A stretch of DNA of 60,000 bases from Symsagittifera roscoffensis (Eukaryota; Xenacoelomorpha; Acoela; Convolutidae): the NCBI RefSeq assembly GCF_963678635.1, contig NC_087070.1:3818539-3878538 (forward strand). Direction: 5' to 3'. Shown piece after piece: positions 1-9,340 of the stretch. Each line of letters begins with the position of its first letter. Within the stretch, counting starts at the first letter, position 1. A model generated the notes under the pieces. That model did not search any database and was not told the DNA's origin. It was given only the letters and a program-made list of their open reading frames with translations. The position numbers were made by a program, and so were the translations under genes.

Positions 1-1
1 T

Positions 2-493
2 AGTGACAGGGGTTTGTCAGTTCAATCGCCAAAGGATGTGAAGCCCCCAATGCTGATGGTGCAATATAGAGCTAACCAGAGCCAATATTTTGCTAACAGG
101 TTACGAAAATTAACTAACCTTCAAGTGGTTTTCACCACAAGAAAACTGCAATCATGTTTACCATCACTGAAGTCAGCTTTTTCTAATGATCTCAAGTCAA
201 GAGTGGTTTATAAACTGTCATGTAGTGGATGCACTTCCACCTATGTCGGACAAACTGTTCGACATTTGACCACTAGAATTGAGGAACATAAGAAAGCAGA
301 CTCACCGGTAGGCATCCACCTTCAGCAATGCCAACTTGAGGGAAATAGCGCAGATCTTAGTTGGGAAATTATAGATAGGTCAAACAACCAAACAAAATTG
401 CTAACACTAGAGGCAATACATATCAGGAAAGAGAAACCGGGCTTGAACACGCGCGATGAGCTTAGGAGCAGGGAGTTAACACTGGAAATTTAG
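2..493 (+). CDS. Penelope-like retroelement, C-terminal connector plus GIY-YIG endonuclease (5'-partial)
   Basis: The frame is open from the window edge to a TAG at 491-493, so only the C-terminal ~160 residues are present and the true start lies outside. The first ~65 residues resemble the linker that follows the RT in Penelope-like elements. The rest is a GIY-YIG nuclease of the Penelope type: VVYKLSCSGC (Cys-x2-Cys beside the first strand), TYVGQT (the YIG position), an Arg in LTTRIEEH, and a downstream Glu in LEAIHIRKEKPGLN. In the family this nuclease nicks DNA for target-primed reverse transcription. Whether the upstream RT is intact cannot be seen. Copy A of the giant element sits 305 bp downstream. 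Confidence 0.85.
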   Translation, partial: SDRGLSVQSPKDVKPPMLMVQYRANQSQYFANRLRKLTNLQVVFTTRKLQSCLPSLKSAFSNDLKSRVVYKLSCSGCTSTYVGQTVRHLTTRIEEHKKADSPVGIHLQQCQLEGNSADLSWEIIDRSNNQTKLLTLEAIHIRKEKPGLNTRDELRSRELTLEI

Positions 494-797
494 TCCCAAA
501 ATATTTTTGGTTTTTTATTCAAAACGTACATGTCTAAATCAAAATTATGACTCAGAAACTTCCAGACAAATTAATTTTAAAATGTTTAATTAATTTTAGA
601 GGTTGAAAGTATTTTAATCTTAATAGTAATTTAGAGGAAAACTGTGATTGGCTAATTTTTTATCATGATGGTTTAGAACCAAATTGTGTGTGATTTATTG
701 TAAATAACATTTGTAAATTGATGTTTTATCGTCATTTAGAGTAGTTTATTGTAAAAATCCTGACGATGCACATAGTTGCGAAAACGTTTGAAATTTA
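494..797 (+). other. 3' untranslated tail of the Penelope-like element
   Basis: This is AT-rich sequence between the endonuclease stop and the first LTR, with no ORF. It ends in the hammerhead-like motif annotated separately and is cut by the LTR of copy A at 798. No continuation of a Penelope element is recognisable beyond the other end of the insertion at 49999. Confidence 0.5.
759..784 (+). ncRNA. possible hammerhead ribozyme core, truncated
   Basis: CTGACGA (760-766) is followed by a short hairpin GCA...TGC and then GAAA (780-783), the arrangement of hammerhead core boxes around stem II. One extra T lies between CTGACGA and the stem. Penelope-like elements are known to carry minimal hammerheads in their terminal repeats, and the position after the endonuclease ORF fits. 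Stem III and the cleavage strand cannot be verified because the LTR begins 14 nt later, so it is probably inactive. Confidence 0.35.
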
Positions 798-1119
798 TGT
801 GACATTCGACCAGAATGTGCCAAAATGCAATCTCTGCAGAATTCGAAATTTTAGCAGCAAGCCTTCCGGATTGGTGATTATTAAGAATTAAGAACGTTAT
901 TTGAACGATTGAACAAAACGTGAAGGTTAAAGGATTCGGGAATTGCTAATTTTTAAATTTTCGAAGTGATTACGTAACATTTCTGAGAAACGTCAGAAAC
1001 GGCCATTTTGGCAGAAAAGTTAGAAAACAACAGAACAACTTTAGCTGCGATCACGAGAAGTACGGAAATTGTGAGAAAAAACGACAACAAATCGCGGAGT
1101 TAACAGAGAGCACTCCGAG

Positions 1120-1151
1120 TTGCAACTATTGTGTCGCTACAATAGTTGCAA
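1120..1151. other. perfect 13-bp LTR hairpin
   Basis: TTGCAACTATTGT (1120-1132) and its exact reverse complement (1139-1151) flank a 6-nt loop. Both copy B LTRs contain the full stem (25949-25980, 49635-49666) although the surrounding U3 is strongly diverged. The 3' LTR of copy A retains 12 of 13 pairs. Confidence 0.8.
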
Positions 1152-1278
1152 GGCTGTTGCAGACAACGGTGAAGGGTGGAGGACAGCCTTCCGGATTAAG
1201 AAGAAATCAAGACTAACGAGCTTGATTCAGTGGATTCAAGAATCCGGAAGGGTTTCGGAACTGAGACTTTTATTCTTT

Positions 1279-1286
1279 TATATAAA
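1279..1286 (+). promoter_or_regulatory. candidate TATA box of copy A 5' LTR
   Basis: TATATAAA lies in the middle of the LTR, 159 bp before AATAAA. The 3' LTR has TATATAGA and copy B has no good match here, so support is weak. Confidence 0.3.
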
Positions 1287-1437
1287 CTTTTAGCTTCTTG
1301 TCATGTCCTGATTTGAATTTAATTAACAACTAGATTCATTTTGATAAGGATGAGAAGCTAGGAGTTGGGGGAAAGGGTTGATCCATCTTCGATGGAGATG
1401 ATAATTTTTATCTACTGAACAAAAACAATAGTAATAT

Positions 1438-1443
1438 AATAAA
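1438..1443 (+). promoter_or_regulatory. candidate polyadenylation signal in the LTR
   Basis: AATAAA occurs in the AT-rich run before the LTR stem-loop. The same AATAAA context is present in all four LTRs (reverse-complemented in copy B), as expected for an R-region poly(A) signal. The cleavage site is not determined. Confidence 0.4.
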
Positions 1444-1471
1444 TAGTAGTAGCCCTATTTTTAGGAGTGAC

Positions 1472-1506
1472 CTCGTGGTCTGGGGATACTGAGACCCAGC
1501 CATGAG
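1472..1506. other. conserved stem-loop in the LTR
   Basis: CTCGTGG pairs with CCATGAG (one G-T wobble), enclosing either CTGGG/CCCAG or GGTCT/AGACC. The 35-nt segment is unchanged in copy B LTRs in spite of diverged neighbouring sequence, suggesting a structured RNA element near the transcript ends. Confidence 0.5.
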
Positions 1507-1734
1507 CTCACTATTTCTGCATGTAATCTAGTTAATTTGAGTGTTTTGACCGAAGCCGAAAGCAGTAACGTTTTTGTCGACCCGATGTTAGAAAAGACCA
1601 CCGAAAAGTACTGGCTTGGTAGAGACGGTGAAAAGCATATAAAGCTCTGTTTAGACGTTAGCCAGTCGTCTTAGGACTTAGTTTTTTTTCCGTCGATATG
1701 TATCTTCCGGGCGAATGTTACATACATGTTTTTA

Positions 1735-1749
1735 TGGCGCTCCTGGGTG
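1735..1749 (+). promoter_or_regulatory. candidate primer binding site
   Basis: TGGCGCTCCTGGGTG begins with the TGG expected opposite a tRNA CCA end, 12 nt after the LTR, and is identical at the same spacing in copy B. The matching tRNA is not identified; the first bases resemble Lys-type sites. The gap of 12 nt is longer than usual. Confidence 0.45.
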
Positions 1750-1781
1750 TTATTCTTTTTAACATCATGACCGGCAGAACC

Positions 1782-1821
1782 GTTAACGAGCACTCCGCGC
1801 CGAGCGGATGCTCACATTAAC
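1782..1821. other. leader stem-loop after the primer binding site
   Basis: GTTAA/TTAAC, GAGCA/TGCTC and TCCGC/GCGGA nest around the loop GCCGA with one bulged C. The structure is preserved in copy B. Its position resembles packaging or dimerisation hairpins of retroelement leaders; that function is inferred only. Confidence 0.6.
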
Positions 1822-2284
1822 GCCCTTAATAGGCTTAAACCGCCGGGGAGGAAGGGTAGTTTGGAACGCGGAAGCCTTCGGGATTACCGAGAATAGCTTT
1901 TTAACTTAGTTAAGACCGAAAATTCACGAACCAGGAAGGGTGGGGGGATCGGCCATTCCCTCGTTCCCTGAAAGGTTTGTGACCAAAAACACTTAAAGAT
2001 ATATAAAACCAAACAAAAAGTAGTATAGTACCCAAGAAAAACAAAAAACATAAAAAACAACCGAAAAAACCAAAAACAGTAAAAAAAAATATGAAAAAAT
2101 CAGTAGAAATCATCCCCCCAGACAAGATGTGATCCGACCCTCCCGTTTGTTGTTAATAGATATATTGTTGTTACAGGCATTTATATCAGTCAGGATTGTT
2201 ACGATCAATTTTGTAGCCTGTTTGTGAGGCTTGTACTGTAGGGTTATTTGAGCATTTAGGCACGTTAATGATAAATTGCGCTCA

Positions 2285-3919
2285 ATCCGGAAGGGTCAGC
2301 TGATTTGCGCTCAATTCGGAAGGGTCTTGGGAGAAGACTGATCCGGCAAGCAGCACAGGGAGCAACAAGAAGGCGCTCAACGACAGCAACAATCGACTGT
2401 TGGGTATCGTTAACAAGTTTTGTATCCCTTTTGGTACAAAAAGTAAGATAGTAATCTGTGGGGGGCTCGACAGTGCTGCACTCTAGTGACCCTTCACCGA
2501 ACTGCGAATATCCGAGTTAAGCACCTTAATTCGGATATTAAACAAACCCGGAGGGGTATAGTATTACTAATATTATTACTGATATAGCCTATATTAATAG
2601 TCTTATATCGTTTTTCAGTGAAAAACAACGAAAACAGACCGGTTTTTAGGGTCAAAATAGCGATATTTTGATCCCCCCACAAGTCGCGATTTTTGAGATA
2701 TCGATAGTTTTGAAACGGAAAAAAGCGCTAAAGTAGTGTGTTACATCGTAATTGCACTACCATAATAGATAGAACCGGTTAAGTTTAGTTCGGAAGTGGT
2801 TGGAACTATTTTGGAACCAAAAAACCGAATTTTCGTGATTTTTGAGAAACCGAAACACTAAAAATTCAGAAAATTTTTTGAAATTTTTGAGTTAGAACAG
2901 TAAAAATAGTTGTTCGGACAACGTCCACTAGTGAATCTACAAGTTTTAAAACCCGCTACCCGAAAGCCTTCCCGGTTGCAGAGAAATCGAACTGAACGTG
3001 TTTGATTTGGTGGATTCATCAATCCGGAGGGGTACAGGTAGCATAGTTTTTTGCAAATTTTGTCAACTAAAGCGTTTTAGATCGGGTCTTTTGCATTGAA
3101 CTAGAAGAGTATAGGCCTTCTGAGCTCGGATCAACAATTTTTAGGTCGAAAGGACCAGATTTGCGGAAAAAGTTAGGCGGAACCTATAAGAGAGAAATTT
3201 CTTGACTTTAGAAAAAGACGTGTTGGTTAATAAGTTTGGAACTACTGGGCATATCGAGTTGATCTTGGTTCCAATAGATCAGGAATTAGCTGAGCTTACT
3301 GACAGGGACAAAAGTTTTGCAAAAAAGAAAGCGTGAAAATTTTTTGAGATTGTTTTTAGCAAATTCCTCAATTTGGAAGGGTACAGCCTTCACGTTTCAT
3401 AAAATTTTTTTTAGAAAAGCCGTTATACCCCTACCAAAAGGTAATAGCGGTTGAATAAGGTAACTTTAGGCCGTTCTAGACGAAAAGTGAAGGCTAAAGG
3501 CACAGTAAAACCTTAATCGAGCCGAAGTTAGGCAAGCGACAAGACCCTTCACCGTTAGTTTGAATTGTAAAATAAGAGGCTTAACTTCAATTCGGAAGGG
3601 TCTAGGAAAGTAGTACATACCCTTCCTAGTTAATTGAAAAAGCAAAATTGCATCGGAGAACGTATCCGGAGGGGTATAGGTTGAAAGAAGGAAATCTCCG
3701 AAAAGCTACTTTTGCGAAACCGGAGGGCTCCCAATCCGGAGGGGTCAAAATTTTTTCAAGTTAGGAGGGGTCCGAATCCGGAGGGGTCTTATAGTTGCTA
3801 ATTCGGAGGGGTCCAAATCCGGAGGGTCTGGTGTTAACTAACTCGGAGGGGTCCCAATCCGGAAGGGTGTAGATTTTGTTAGTCCGGAAGGGTCCTATTT
3901 GTGCCAATCCGGAGGGGTA
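2285..3919 (+). repeat. array of AATCCGGAGGGGTC motifs in the copy A leader
   Basis: At least 15 copies of a 13-14-bp motif, consensus AATYCGGARGGGTC, start near 2285, 2313, 2546, 3021, 3370, 3589, 3663, 3733, 3762, 3775, 3800, 3816, 3841, 3855, 3881 and 3906. The densest part is 3720-3920, where copies often occur as pairs about 14-15 bp apart. The same motif recurs in inverted orientation in the LTRs. All lie in the sense orientation in the leader. They may be protein-binding sites, such as for an insulator or packaging factor; no function is shown. Confidence 0.8.
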
Positions 3920-4708
3920 TTATTTTATTAAAGGACTTAGGTAGGTGAAAGAAAGACTAAAGTGAGAGGTATTAGGTTATTAGCACACAGGCTAGGAATC
4001 AGTGACTGCACTGGTAACTTGCCTTTCAATAAGAACCAGACCAAAACAAAACAGGTCCGAACTCGGATATTCGCGACACTAAGTCTATATTAAAAAGAGC
4101 GTGATTCATTGGTGTGGATTGTAACATAATACGTTTTTGTGAAAAGTGACTGCCCTGAGGATTTTAGTAGGTCTAGCTCGGGCAGTCCGAAGGCAGACAG
4201 GTAACACAGTACTCGGTGGGCGCAATAGACGCCCACTTGAGAAAATTACTGCCTTCAAAGTTTTGTCTGTTTGGTGCAGCACTGAGCGGGGAAAGCTTTT
4301 TCTTTGAAAGACAAGTTCGACTATTGTACTGCGACCGACTAAAAGTACATTACACATACGTTTTTCTTTTCATAAAGGCATTAATGTTCTGTCATTATAA
4401 AAATTTTTTTTTTTTGTTTTTGATTTTAAATCAACGTAAATTGTGCTTGATTGGGTAGTGAGTGCACTATCTTTTAAATTGACTGATAACATCATATTGT
4501 GCTAGTTTCCAAATCTTACGACCGATAATCGGTTAGTGTGAATAAATTTTATACAAACTGTACTCTGATAACATACAGGGATTCGTGGTCACTATTTAAT
4601 AGAATCTTGTGAAATTTATTGTGTTGTGTCATTATTATTTATAGTCAAACTATAAGATCACTAGCAATCGAATTAAGTGTATAGGCATTAAGAAGTGACA
4701 AATAGAAA

Positions 4709-6976
4709 ATGAGTCTAGATAAGTCAAGGATACCAAAACGAGGTAATAGCTCTAGGAAATTCATACCTGAAAAGCAAAGAAAAACGATGACCGACCCCTT
4801 TGTGGATTGGATCAAGCGATCCCGGTCCGACAAAGAGGAGACATTTTCAGGCAGAATGGTTGAAACGAGAAGTCAGAAGACCTCAGAAGAGCGTAAAGAA
4901 CTGTTAGAAGTGGAGGTCAACACAGACCATGCGATGAACGACAACCAGGAAGTACATGGACTGGAAGGGAGAGGCAGAAGGCTGGCGAGTGAATCTACTC
5001 CGGTAGAACAAGGCCATGATTTTGCCACTTCCACCGGGACATTGGATCGAGAAGAGATGTCGGAACTGTCCGACATCTCAACTGAAGTAGCGACAACGAG
5101 AAGATCTCCGACAGACAACACTATGATGGCAGGCGGAACTGGGAAACAAACAATGTCATCATCGTTCTCCGAAAGAATGAAGAACACCTTCGGAAACATC
5201 TTTCCATTCACCATGGGAGGAGGCGCAGGGAACGAAGTTGAATCCCAGGAGGAAGAGGATGAAGAGGAGCAAGGGGACTTTGGATCTCAAGTCAGCCTCG
5301 ATAGTTCGATCCAGGAGAATGAGGCATACGTCGGAAGGGAGACTGGAACCATGGACAAATTTGGTGTAGTGACAACGATAAGCAAAGAGGTAAACACACC
5401 GGGCCAGTCCAAAGACTTCGCAATTATGACAAGTTCAGAGCCACAGACTGGAGAGAGTAAAACCAGAGGGCTAGGCAACGCGTTAGCGGATCCTGAAATA
5501 GATAATGAGAAGACGTCGAGACAGAGAGTCAAGGCCCGGATCTCAACCAGCACGAAGCTACCTGGGACCGACAGGGTTACACCGCCACTAGTGACGCCAC
5601 TCGTGGATAACGGGGCAGCACTAGAAGAAGCCTTAAACAACATAGTGGACAGTTTTGGAGAACAAAATGAACAGATGTCCATAAGAATGAGTGAACTAGA
5701 AAGGGCAATTCACATTGAAAGAGAAAGCCTGCGGGAAGAAATAAACCGCAATAGACAAGAAGTTGGCAGGAGCGAAAAACGCTTGAAAGAAAGAACGGAC
5801 GAGCATATGGCGAAGAACTTGTCGCGAATGACAAGAGAGGCGGAACAGCGAGAGTTACGCTTAAGAGACGACATGGAGAAGTTAAGAATTCAGCAAGAGC
5901 AGTCTCTTGGGACTCTTGACACAAAGATAGACGCGATGATGGAGAGGCGAACTCAGGCTATCATGGATAGGTTGGACGGGCTACTAAGCAGCAAGAGTGG
6001 ACCGAAAGAAGGAGAACCGAACTCGGGAGGTCCCAGCAGGCAACCGAGGGTGAACTTCAATGAACATCAAAACAGGAGGACATATGGATCCACTAGAGGC
6101 AGGGGCAAATCATCAGGCTATGCCACAAGGGGTAATGGAGCATGGGGCCCGAACAGTAGACCAAGTTCAACGGGGAACAGACAAACCTCTAACGAACGAC
6201 CAACGCAAGGCACACATGCGACTGGGAGAAGTGATTCTGGCAACAGGGGGCATGCAAGCCCGAGGAGGAGTCATGTGAGCCAGGCGGGAAACACTCACGG
6301 CGATTCGGATTGCAGGGATGCACCGCATACAGAGCCTCAGACGAGGTGTGAGGACACTCAGGCGGGACACTCAAGGGATGCTACGGCAATGGCCACAGCA
6401 TTTGAACCCTTAAACAGGTCTTTGGAGACATTCCTTACAAGGTTATCCAGAACCAATGAACGCAGTGAGAAGTCCAGAAGGGTCTTTAAGAAACCAAGAT
6501 GCTACAAAGATGAATCTGATGGCTGCATTGATACCTGGATAGAGGTAATGAAGCTGCACTTCGAGGAAGAGGACTTGTCGGAGAGACAGGAATGCAGTGC
6601 GCTCACCAGCAACTTGGAAGGGACAGCCCTGAACTGTGTCATGACCAAGAAGCAATATCAACGTGACACTGCTGAGAAAATCTTCGAAATCTTGTTAAAC
6701 CGTTTCGGATCAGGCGTGCAGGGGCACCAGGCGATGATGCGCTTCGAGAAACGGAGGCAACGAGAAGATGAAACGATAAATAAGTTTCTCGATGATTTGG
6801 AGATGCTGAGAAGACGCAGCCAACCGGATGAGTCAAACCGAAGGATGGACCTGGCCGTAGCCTCAAAATTCATCGATGGTGTGAAGAATGATGAACTTCG
6901 TACGATGCTAGCAACGCATTACACACCACTATCACAACACCGGAGGTGTAACGCATTACAACACCGGAGGAGTTGA
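4709..6976 (+). CDS. gag: ORF1 segment 1: Gag N-terminal and capsid-like part (copy A)
   Basis: The ATG at 4709 opens the same protein as in copy B (MSLDKSRIPKRG...). Order: a charged, low-complexity N-terminus with an acidic run; a long coiled coil at residues ~300-430; an R/G/S/T/Q-rich disordered stretch; then a retrotransposon gag (capsid-type) domain at ~565-740, with FKKPRCYKDESDGCIDTW and the RFG...KRRQREDETINKFL helices. It should form the particle shell and bind genomic RNA. The segment ends early at 6974-6976 because a small local duplication (CAACACCGGAGG repeated near 6935 and 6960) shifts the frame; copy B reads through here. Confidence 0.9.
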   Translation: MSLDKSRIPKRGNSSRKFIPEKQRKTMTDPFVDWIKRSRSDKEETFSGRMVETRSQKTSEERKELLEVEVNTDHAMNDNQEVHGLEGRGRRLASESTPVEQGHDFATSTGTLDREEMSELSDISTEVATTRRSPTDNTMMAGGTGKQTMSSSFSERMKNTFGNIFPFTMGGGAGNEVESQEEEDEEEQGDFGSQVSLDSSIQENEAYVGRETGTMDKFGVVTTISKEVNTPGQSKDFAIMTSSEPQTGESKTRGLGNALADPEIDNEKTSRQRVKARISTSTKLPGTDRVTPPLVTPLVDNGAALEEALNNIVDSFGEQNEQMSIRMSELERAIHIERESLREEINRNRQEVGRSEKRLKERTDEHMAKNLSRMTREAEQRELRLRDDMEKLRIQQEQSLGTLDTKIDAMMERRTQAIMDRLDGLLSSKSGPKEGEPNSGGPSRQPRVNFNEHQNRRTYGSTRGRGKSSGYATRGNGAWGPNSRPSSTGNRQTSNERPTQGTHATGRSDSGNRGHASPRRSHVSQAGNTHGDSDCRDAPHTEPQTRCEDTQAGHSRDATAMATAFEPLNRSLETFLTRLSRTNERSEKSRRVFKKPRCYKDESDGCIDTWIEVMKLHFEEEDLSERQECSALTSNLEGTALNCVMTKKQYQRDTAEKIFEILLNRFGSGVQGHQAMMRFEKRRQREDETINKFLDDLEMLRRRSQPDESNRRMDLAVASKFIDGVKNDELRTMLATHYTPLSQHRRCNALQHRRS

Positions 6977-8721
6977 GGCTCAAGTCGAAAGAGTATCTTT
7001 TACTGGAACCTCCTTCGAGATCTGGATACTACAAGAACAATTATGGCAATTTCAACATCGGACCAGCAAACCAAGGGAACAATTGGTACAAACCGAGGGA
7101 TGATATGGACAAGAGACGCTCTTGTGCCAATTGCAGTTCAACGGACCATCATGTGTCAGCATGCCCAGCTTACAAACAAGGCATGAAAGCAATAGGCTTT
7201 AGCCTCGAGGACGAAGATGCGTCAGAATCGGACCATGATGATTTCATGAGAGGAGTAATTGCGAAATTCGGACCGAGGTGTTTCTTTTGCAACTTGGAAG
7301 GTCATTTTAAATCAGATTATCCACCATTCTGGGATGCAGTGGCAGACATAAAGCATCCAAGACATGAAGAAGCTTTGTCAGGAGTGAAAGCCAGCAAGGC
7401 TCGACTTTTGAGTGAAGCGGAGGCACGCATAAAGGATAAACCTCAAGAGCTGGCGGCAAAGAAAATGCAAGCGGTAACAAAGGAGACACGTGAACCGGAA
7501 CCAGCAACTGCGGCTGATGACTTCAAGATCGATTATAAGGCAGCCGCGAGGGATGCTCTAAATAGAGTGCAGCAGGAACTGGTGACGAAAGAGATCGAAC
7601 AAAAGGTGAAACTTGAACTGGAAAATGAGAAACTTCAGGAGCAACTGAATACCTTCGAAGCAACGGAGTTCGAAGAAACGAAAGCACCAAGCAGTTTGAG
7701 CATGAAACTTAATGTGATCTCCGGTCAGAGGTTCGGCATGGTGCCGCAAGGAAGCAAGATACAGTCGATAATCTCAGTGGCTGGACACCAGGTAATAAGA
7801 AATCTGATTGAACCATCCGAGTTCACTTTGATGCATTTGGACACATATGCAGATTATCTGAAGCAGGTAGAGCCACCCACCGAGTCGAGAGCCGTGCGAG
7901 CACTACTAACGACCGGTGGCCCTCGCACGAAGAAACTTCATGGACGCTACCTAGAGGTCTATGGGCCGTATCAAGTGATGCTGAACGTGGATGGAATCAG
8001 TATCTACACCAGGACTTATGTAACAACAGATGATGACCAAATGGGGCAGATCTATTTGGGTGAGGAGGAACTCAAAGTCCGCAGGATAGGCCATGACGCC
8101 ATGATGGAACAAGACGCAGTACACATTGGGTATGAAGCAGATGTGACCGCACATCTGCTGGACACCAACGGAACAAAACTCGGAGTCACAGGGCTTCTGG
8201 ACACAGGAGCGGTAGTGAGTGTGATGCCGATAAAAACTTGGGAAAGAATGGGCTTCACGCGGGAAGATCTAATTCCAACGAATCTCCGACTGGCCGCCGC
8301 CAATCGAGGAGCTATCTACGTGGCCGGAAGAACACCAATAACGGTCCTCCACATGGGAGGACGGGATCTTTGGATGAGCTTCCTGGTGGTAGAGAATCTG
8401 GACGACGCCGACCAATTCATCTTGGGCAGAGATTTTGTCAGGAATTTTGACGTGATGATTGACTTGAACAACGGTCTGATACGGATTAGAAACCCGGACC
8501 GAAAGTATGTTAAGAGACCGATTAATAGGACAATAACAGAAGAAAACAAGGTACCAATTTTTTTGGATAGAATAGTAAAATTACAACCAGGACAGGCTGT
8601 GGTAGCAATTTTTAGAATGAGAAATTTGATTTCGTTAAGTGATAGTAAACAGGTTTGCTTAGTACCGAATCCAAATAGTCAGAGTTCGGTGATTTTAGGC
8701 CGGAGCTTCTCGGTAACATGA
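6973..8721 (+). CDS. ORF1 segment 2: Gag zinc knuckles and aspartic protease (copy A)
   Basis: This continues Gag in the next frame. Two CCHC knuckles follow the capsid part: CANCSSTDHHVSAC is complete, while the second (CFFCNLEGHFKSDY) has Tyr where copy B has the fourth ligand Cys, so it is damaged here. A helical charged stretch precedes a retropepsin-like protease with the catalytic LLDTGAVVSV (DTGA codons 8200-8211) and ILGRDF. The protease would process the polyprotein. The frame ends in TGA at 8719-8721, where copy B has a CGA-like Arg codon; the change looks like CpG decay. Confidence 0.9.
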   Translation: MRLKSKEYLLLEPPSRSGYYKNNYGNFNIGPANQGNNWYKPRDDMDKRRSCANCSSTDHHVSACPAYKQGMKAIGFSLEDEDASESDHDDFMRGVIAKFGPRCFFCNLEGHFKSDYPPFWDAVADIKHPRHEEALSGVKASKARLLSEAEARIKDKPQELAAKKMQAVTKETREPEPATAADDFKIDYKAAARDALNRVQQELVTKEIEQKVKLELENEKLQEQLNTFEATEFEETKAPSSLSMKLNVISGQRFGMVPQGSKIQSIISVAGHQVIRNLIEPSEFTLMHLDTYADYLKQVEPPTESRAVRALLTTGGPRTKKLHGRYLEVYGPYQVMLNVDGISIYTRTYVTTDDDQMGQIYLGEEELKVRRIGHDAMMEQDAVHIGYEADVTAHLLDTNGTKLGVTGLLDTGAVVSVMPIKTWERMGFTREDLIPTNLRLAAANRGAIYVAGRTPITVLHMGGRDLWMSFLVVENLDDADQFILGRDFVRNFDVMIDLNNGLIRIRNPDRKYVKRPINRTITEENKVPIFLDRIVKLQPGQAVVAIFRMRNLISLSDSKQVCLVPNPNSQSSVILGRSFSVT

Positions 8722-9126
8722 AACGGACTGTGTGTCAGTGTTTTGTTGAACACACTGGACACCACGGTTTCAATCCAGCGTGGAAAGAAGCTTGGCTACG
8801 CTTTGCCGATGAGGACCGACTATGAGGAGACACAAAACTTGAAGAAATATAGTGTGAAAGACTGTCCTTATCATGCAAATAAAGATAAAATTTTAAAGAG
8901 GATTAATGAATTAAAATCTATTCATAAATTGTTTTCAATGAAATCCGAAACGGACGACGGCTTATCAAGCTGCTCGAATTTTCCGGAACGCCCCTCGTCA
9001 TATGAACTAGAATCTGACAAACCGGTTTTGCCAGAGATAGAACATTTAAAAGGGAAAATAGGTGAGGGAGATGTCGAAAAATTGCGGGACCTCCTAAATC
9101 GGAACGCAGATGTATTTTCAACATAA
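8722..9126 (+). CDS. ORF1 segment 3: protease-RT linker (copy A)
   Basis: It continues segment 2 in the same frame after the TGA at 8719. It encodes the ~130-residue spacer before RT, aligning with copy B throughout (NTLDTTVSIQRGKKLGYALP...). A 2-nt deletion near 9117-9121 relative to copy B shifts the frame and ends the segment at TAA 9124-9126. There is no catalytic motif in this piece. Confidence 0.75.
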   Translation, partial: NGLCVSVLLNTLDTTVSIQRGKKLGYALPMRTDYEETQNLKKYSVKDCPYHANKDKILKRINELKSIHKLFSMKSETDDGLSSCSNFPERPSSYELESDKPVLPEIEHLKGKIGEGDVEKLRDLLNRNADVFST

Positions 9127-9340
9127 GGCGGATATCGGTTGCTGTAATTTCAGCGAACACGAAATCGAACTAGAAGAGGGCGCCGTTCCACATAGGGAAG
9201 GCGCAAGGCGAATGACGCCACACAAATCGGAAGCGTGCCGAGCAGAAATAGAAATGTTGCTTGAATACGACATGACAGAACCCTCGAAATCGCCATGGGC
9301 TTGCGGGGTAGTAATGGCGAAAAAGAAAGGGGCAGCTTAG
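9122..9340 (+). CDS. ORF1 segment 4: N-terminal fingers of reverse transcriptase (copy A)
   Basis: It reads HKADIGCC...HREGARRMTPHKSEACRAEIEMLLEYDM, then PSKSPWACGVVMAKKKG, the first RT block of Ty3/gypsy elements (the usual SPW.SPVV..KKKG). Loss of 2 G from a run (6 G in copy B, 4 here) just before 9336 shifts the frame, and the segment stops at 9340. An indel in a homopolymer could also be a sequencing or assembly error. Confidence 0.85.
   Translation, partial: HKADIGCCNFSEHEIELEEGAVPHREGARRMTPHKSEACRAEIEMLLEYDMTEPSKSPWACGVVMAKKKGAA

Larger units (their letters stand above)
798..1722 (+). repeat. 5' LTR of copy A
   Basis: It is 925 bp with imperfect terminal inverted repeats (TGTGACATTCG and CGAATGTTACA) and is nearly identical to 24432-25357. 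It holds several copies of the family motif in the order CCTTCCGGATT and AATCCGGAAGGGT (e.g. near 863, 1189 and 1247), a 13-bp-stem hairpin at 1120-1151, a TATA-like box, AATAAA, and a second stem-loop. Expected roles are promoter, polyadenylation and strand-transfer repeat. Confidence 0.95.
1723..4708 (+). other. long untranslated leader of copy A
   Basis: About 3 kb separate the LTR from the ORF1 start. There is no convincing ORF. It holds the primer-binding-site candidate, a stem-loop, the CCGGAGGGGT motif array, and many upstream ATGs that would hinder simple scanning to ORF1. Much of it aligns with the leader of copy B (46069-49061). A splice-donor-like ACTTAG|GTAGGT at 3935-3946 is matched by ACTTAG|GTAAAC in copy B. 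Confidence 0.75.

Noticed and set aside
2494-2682. 62-codon antisense ORF in the leader, nearly identical to 48103-48291 in copy B
   Set aside because: The leader is conserved at nucleotide level in this stretch, and no protein-like motif or codon-position bias is visible.
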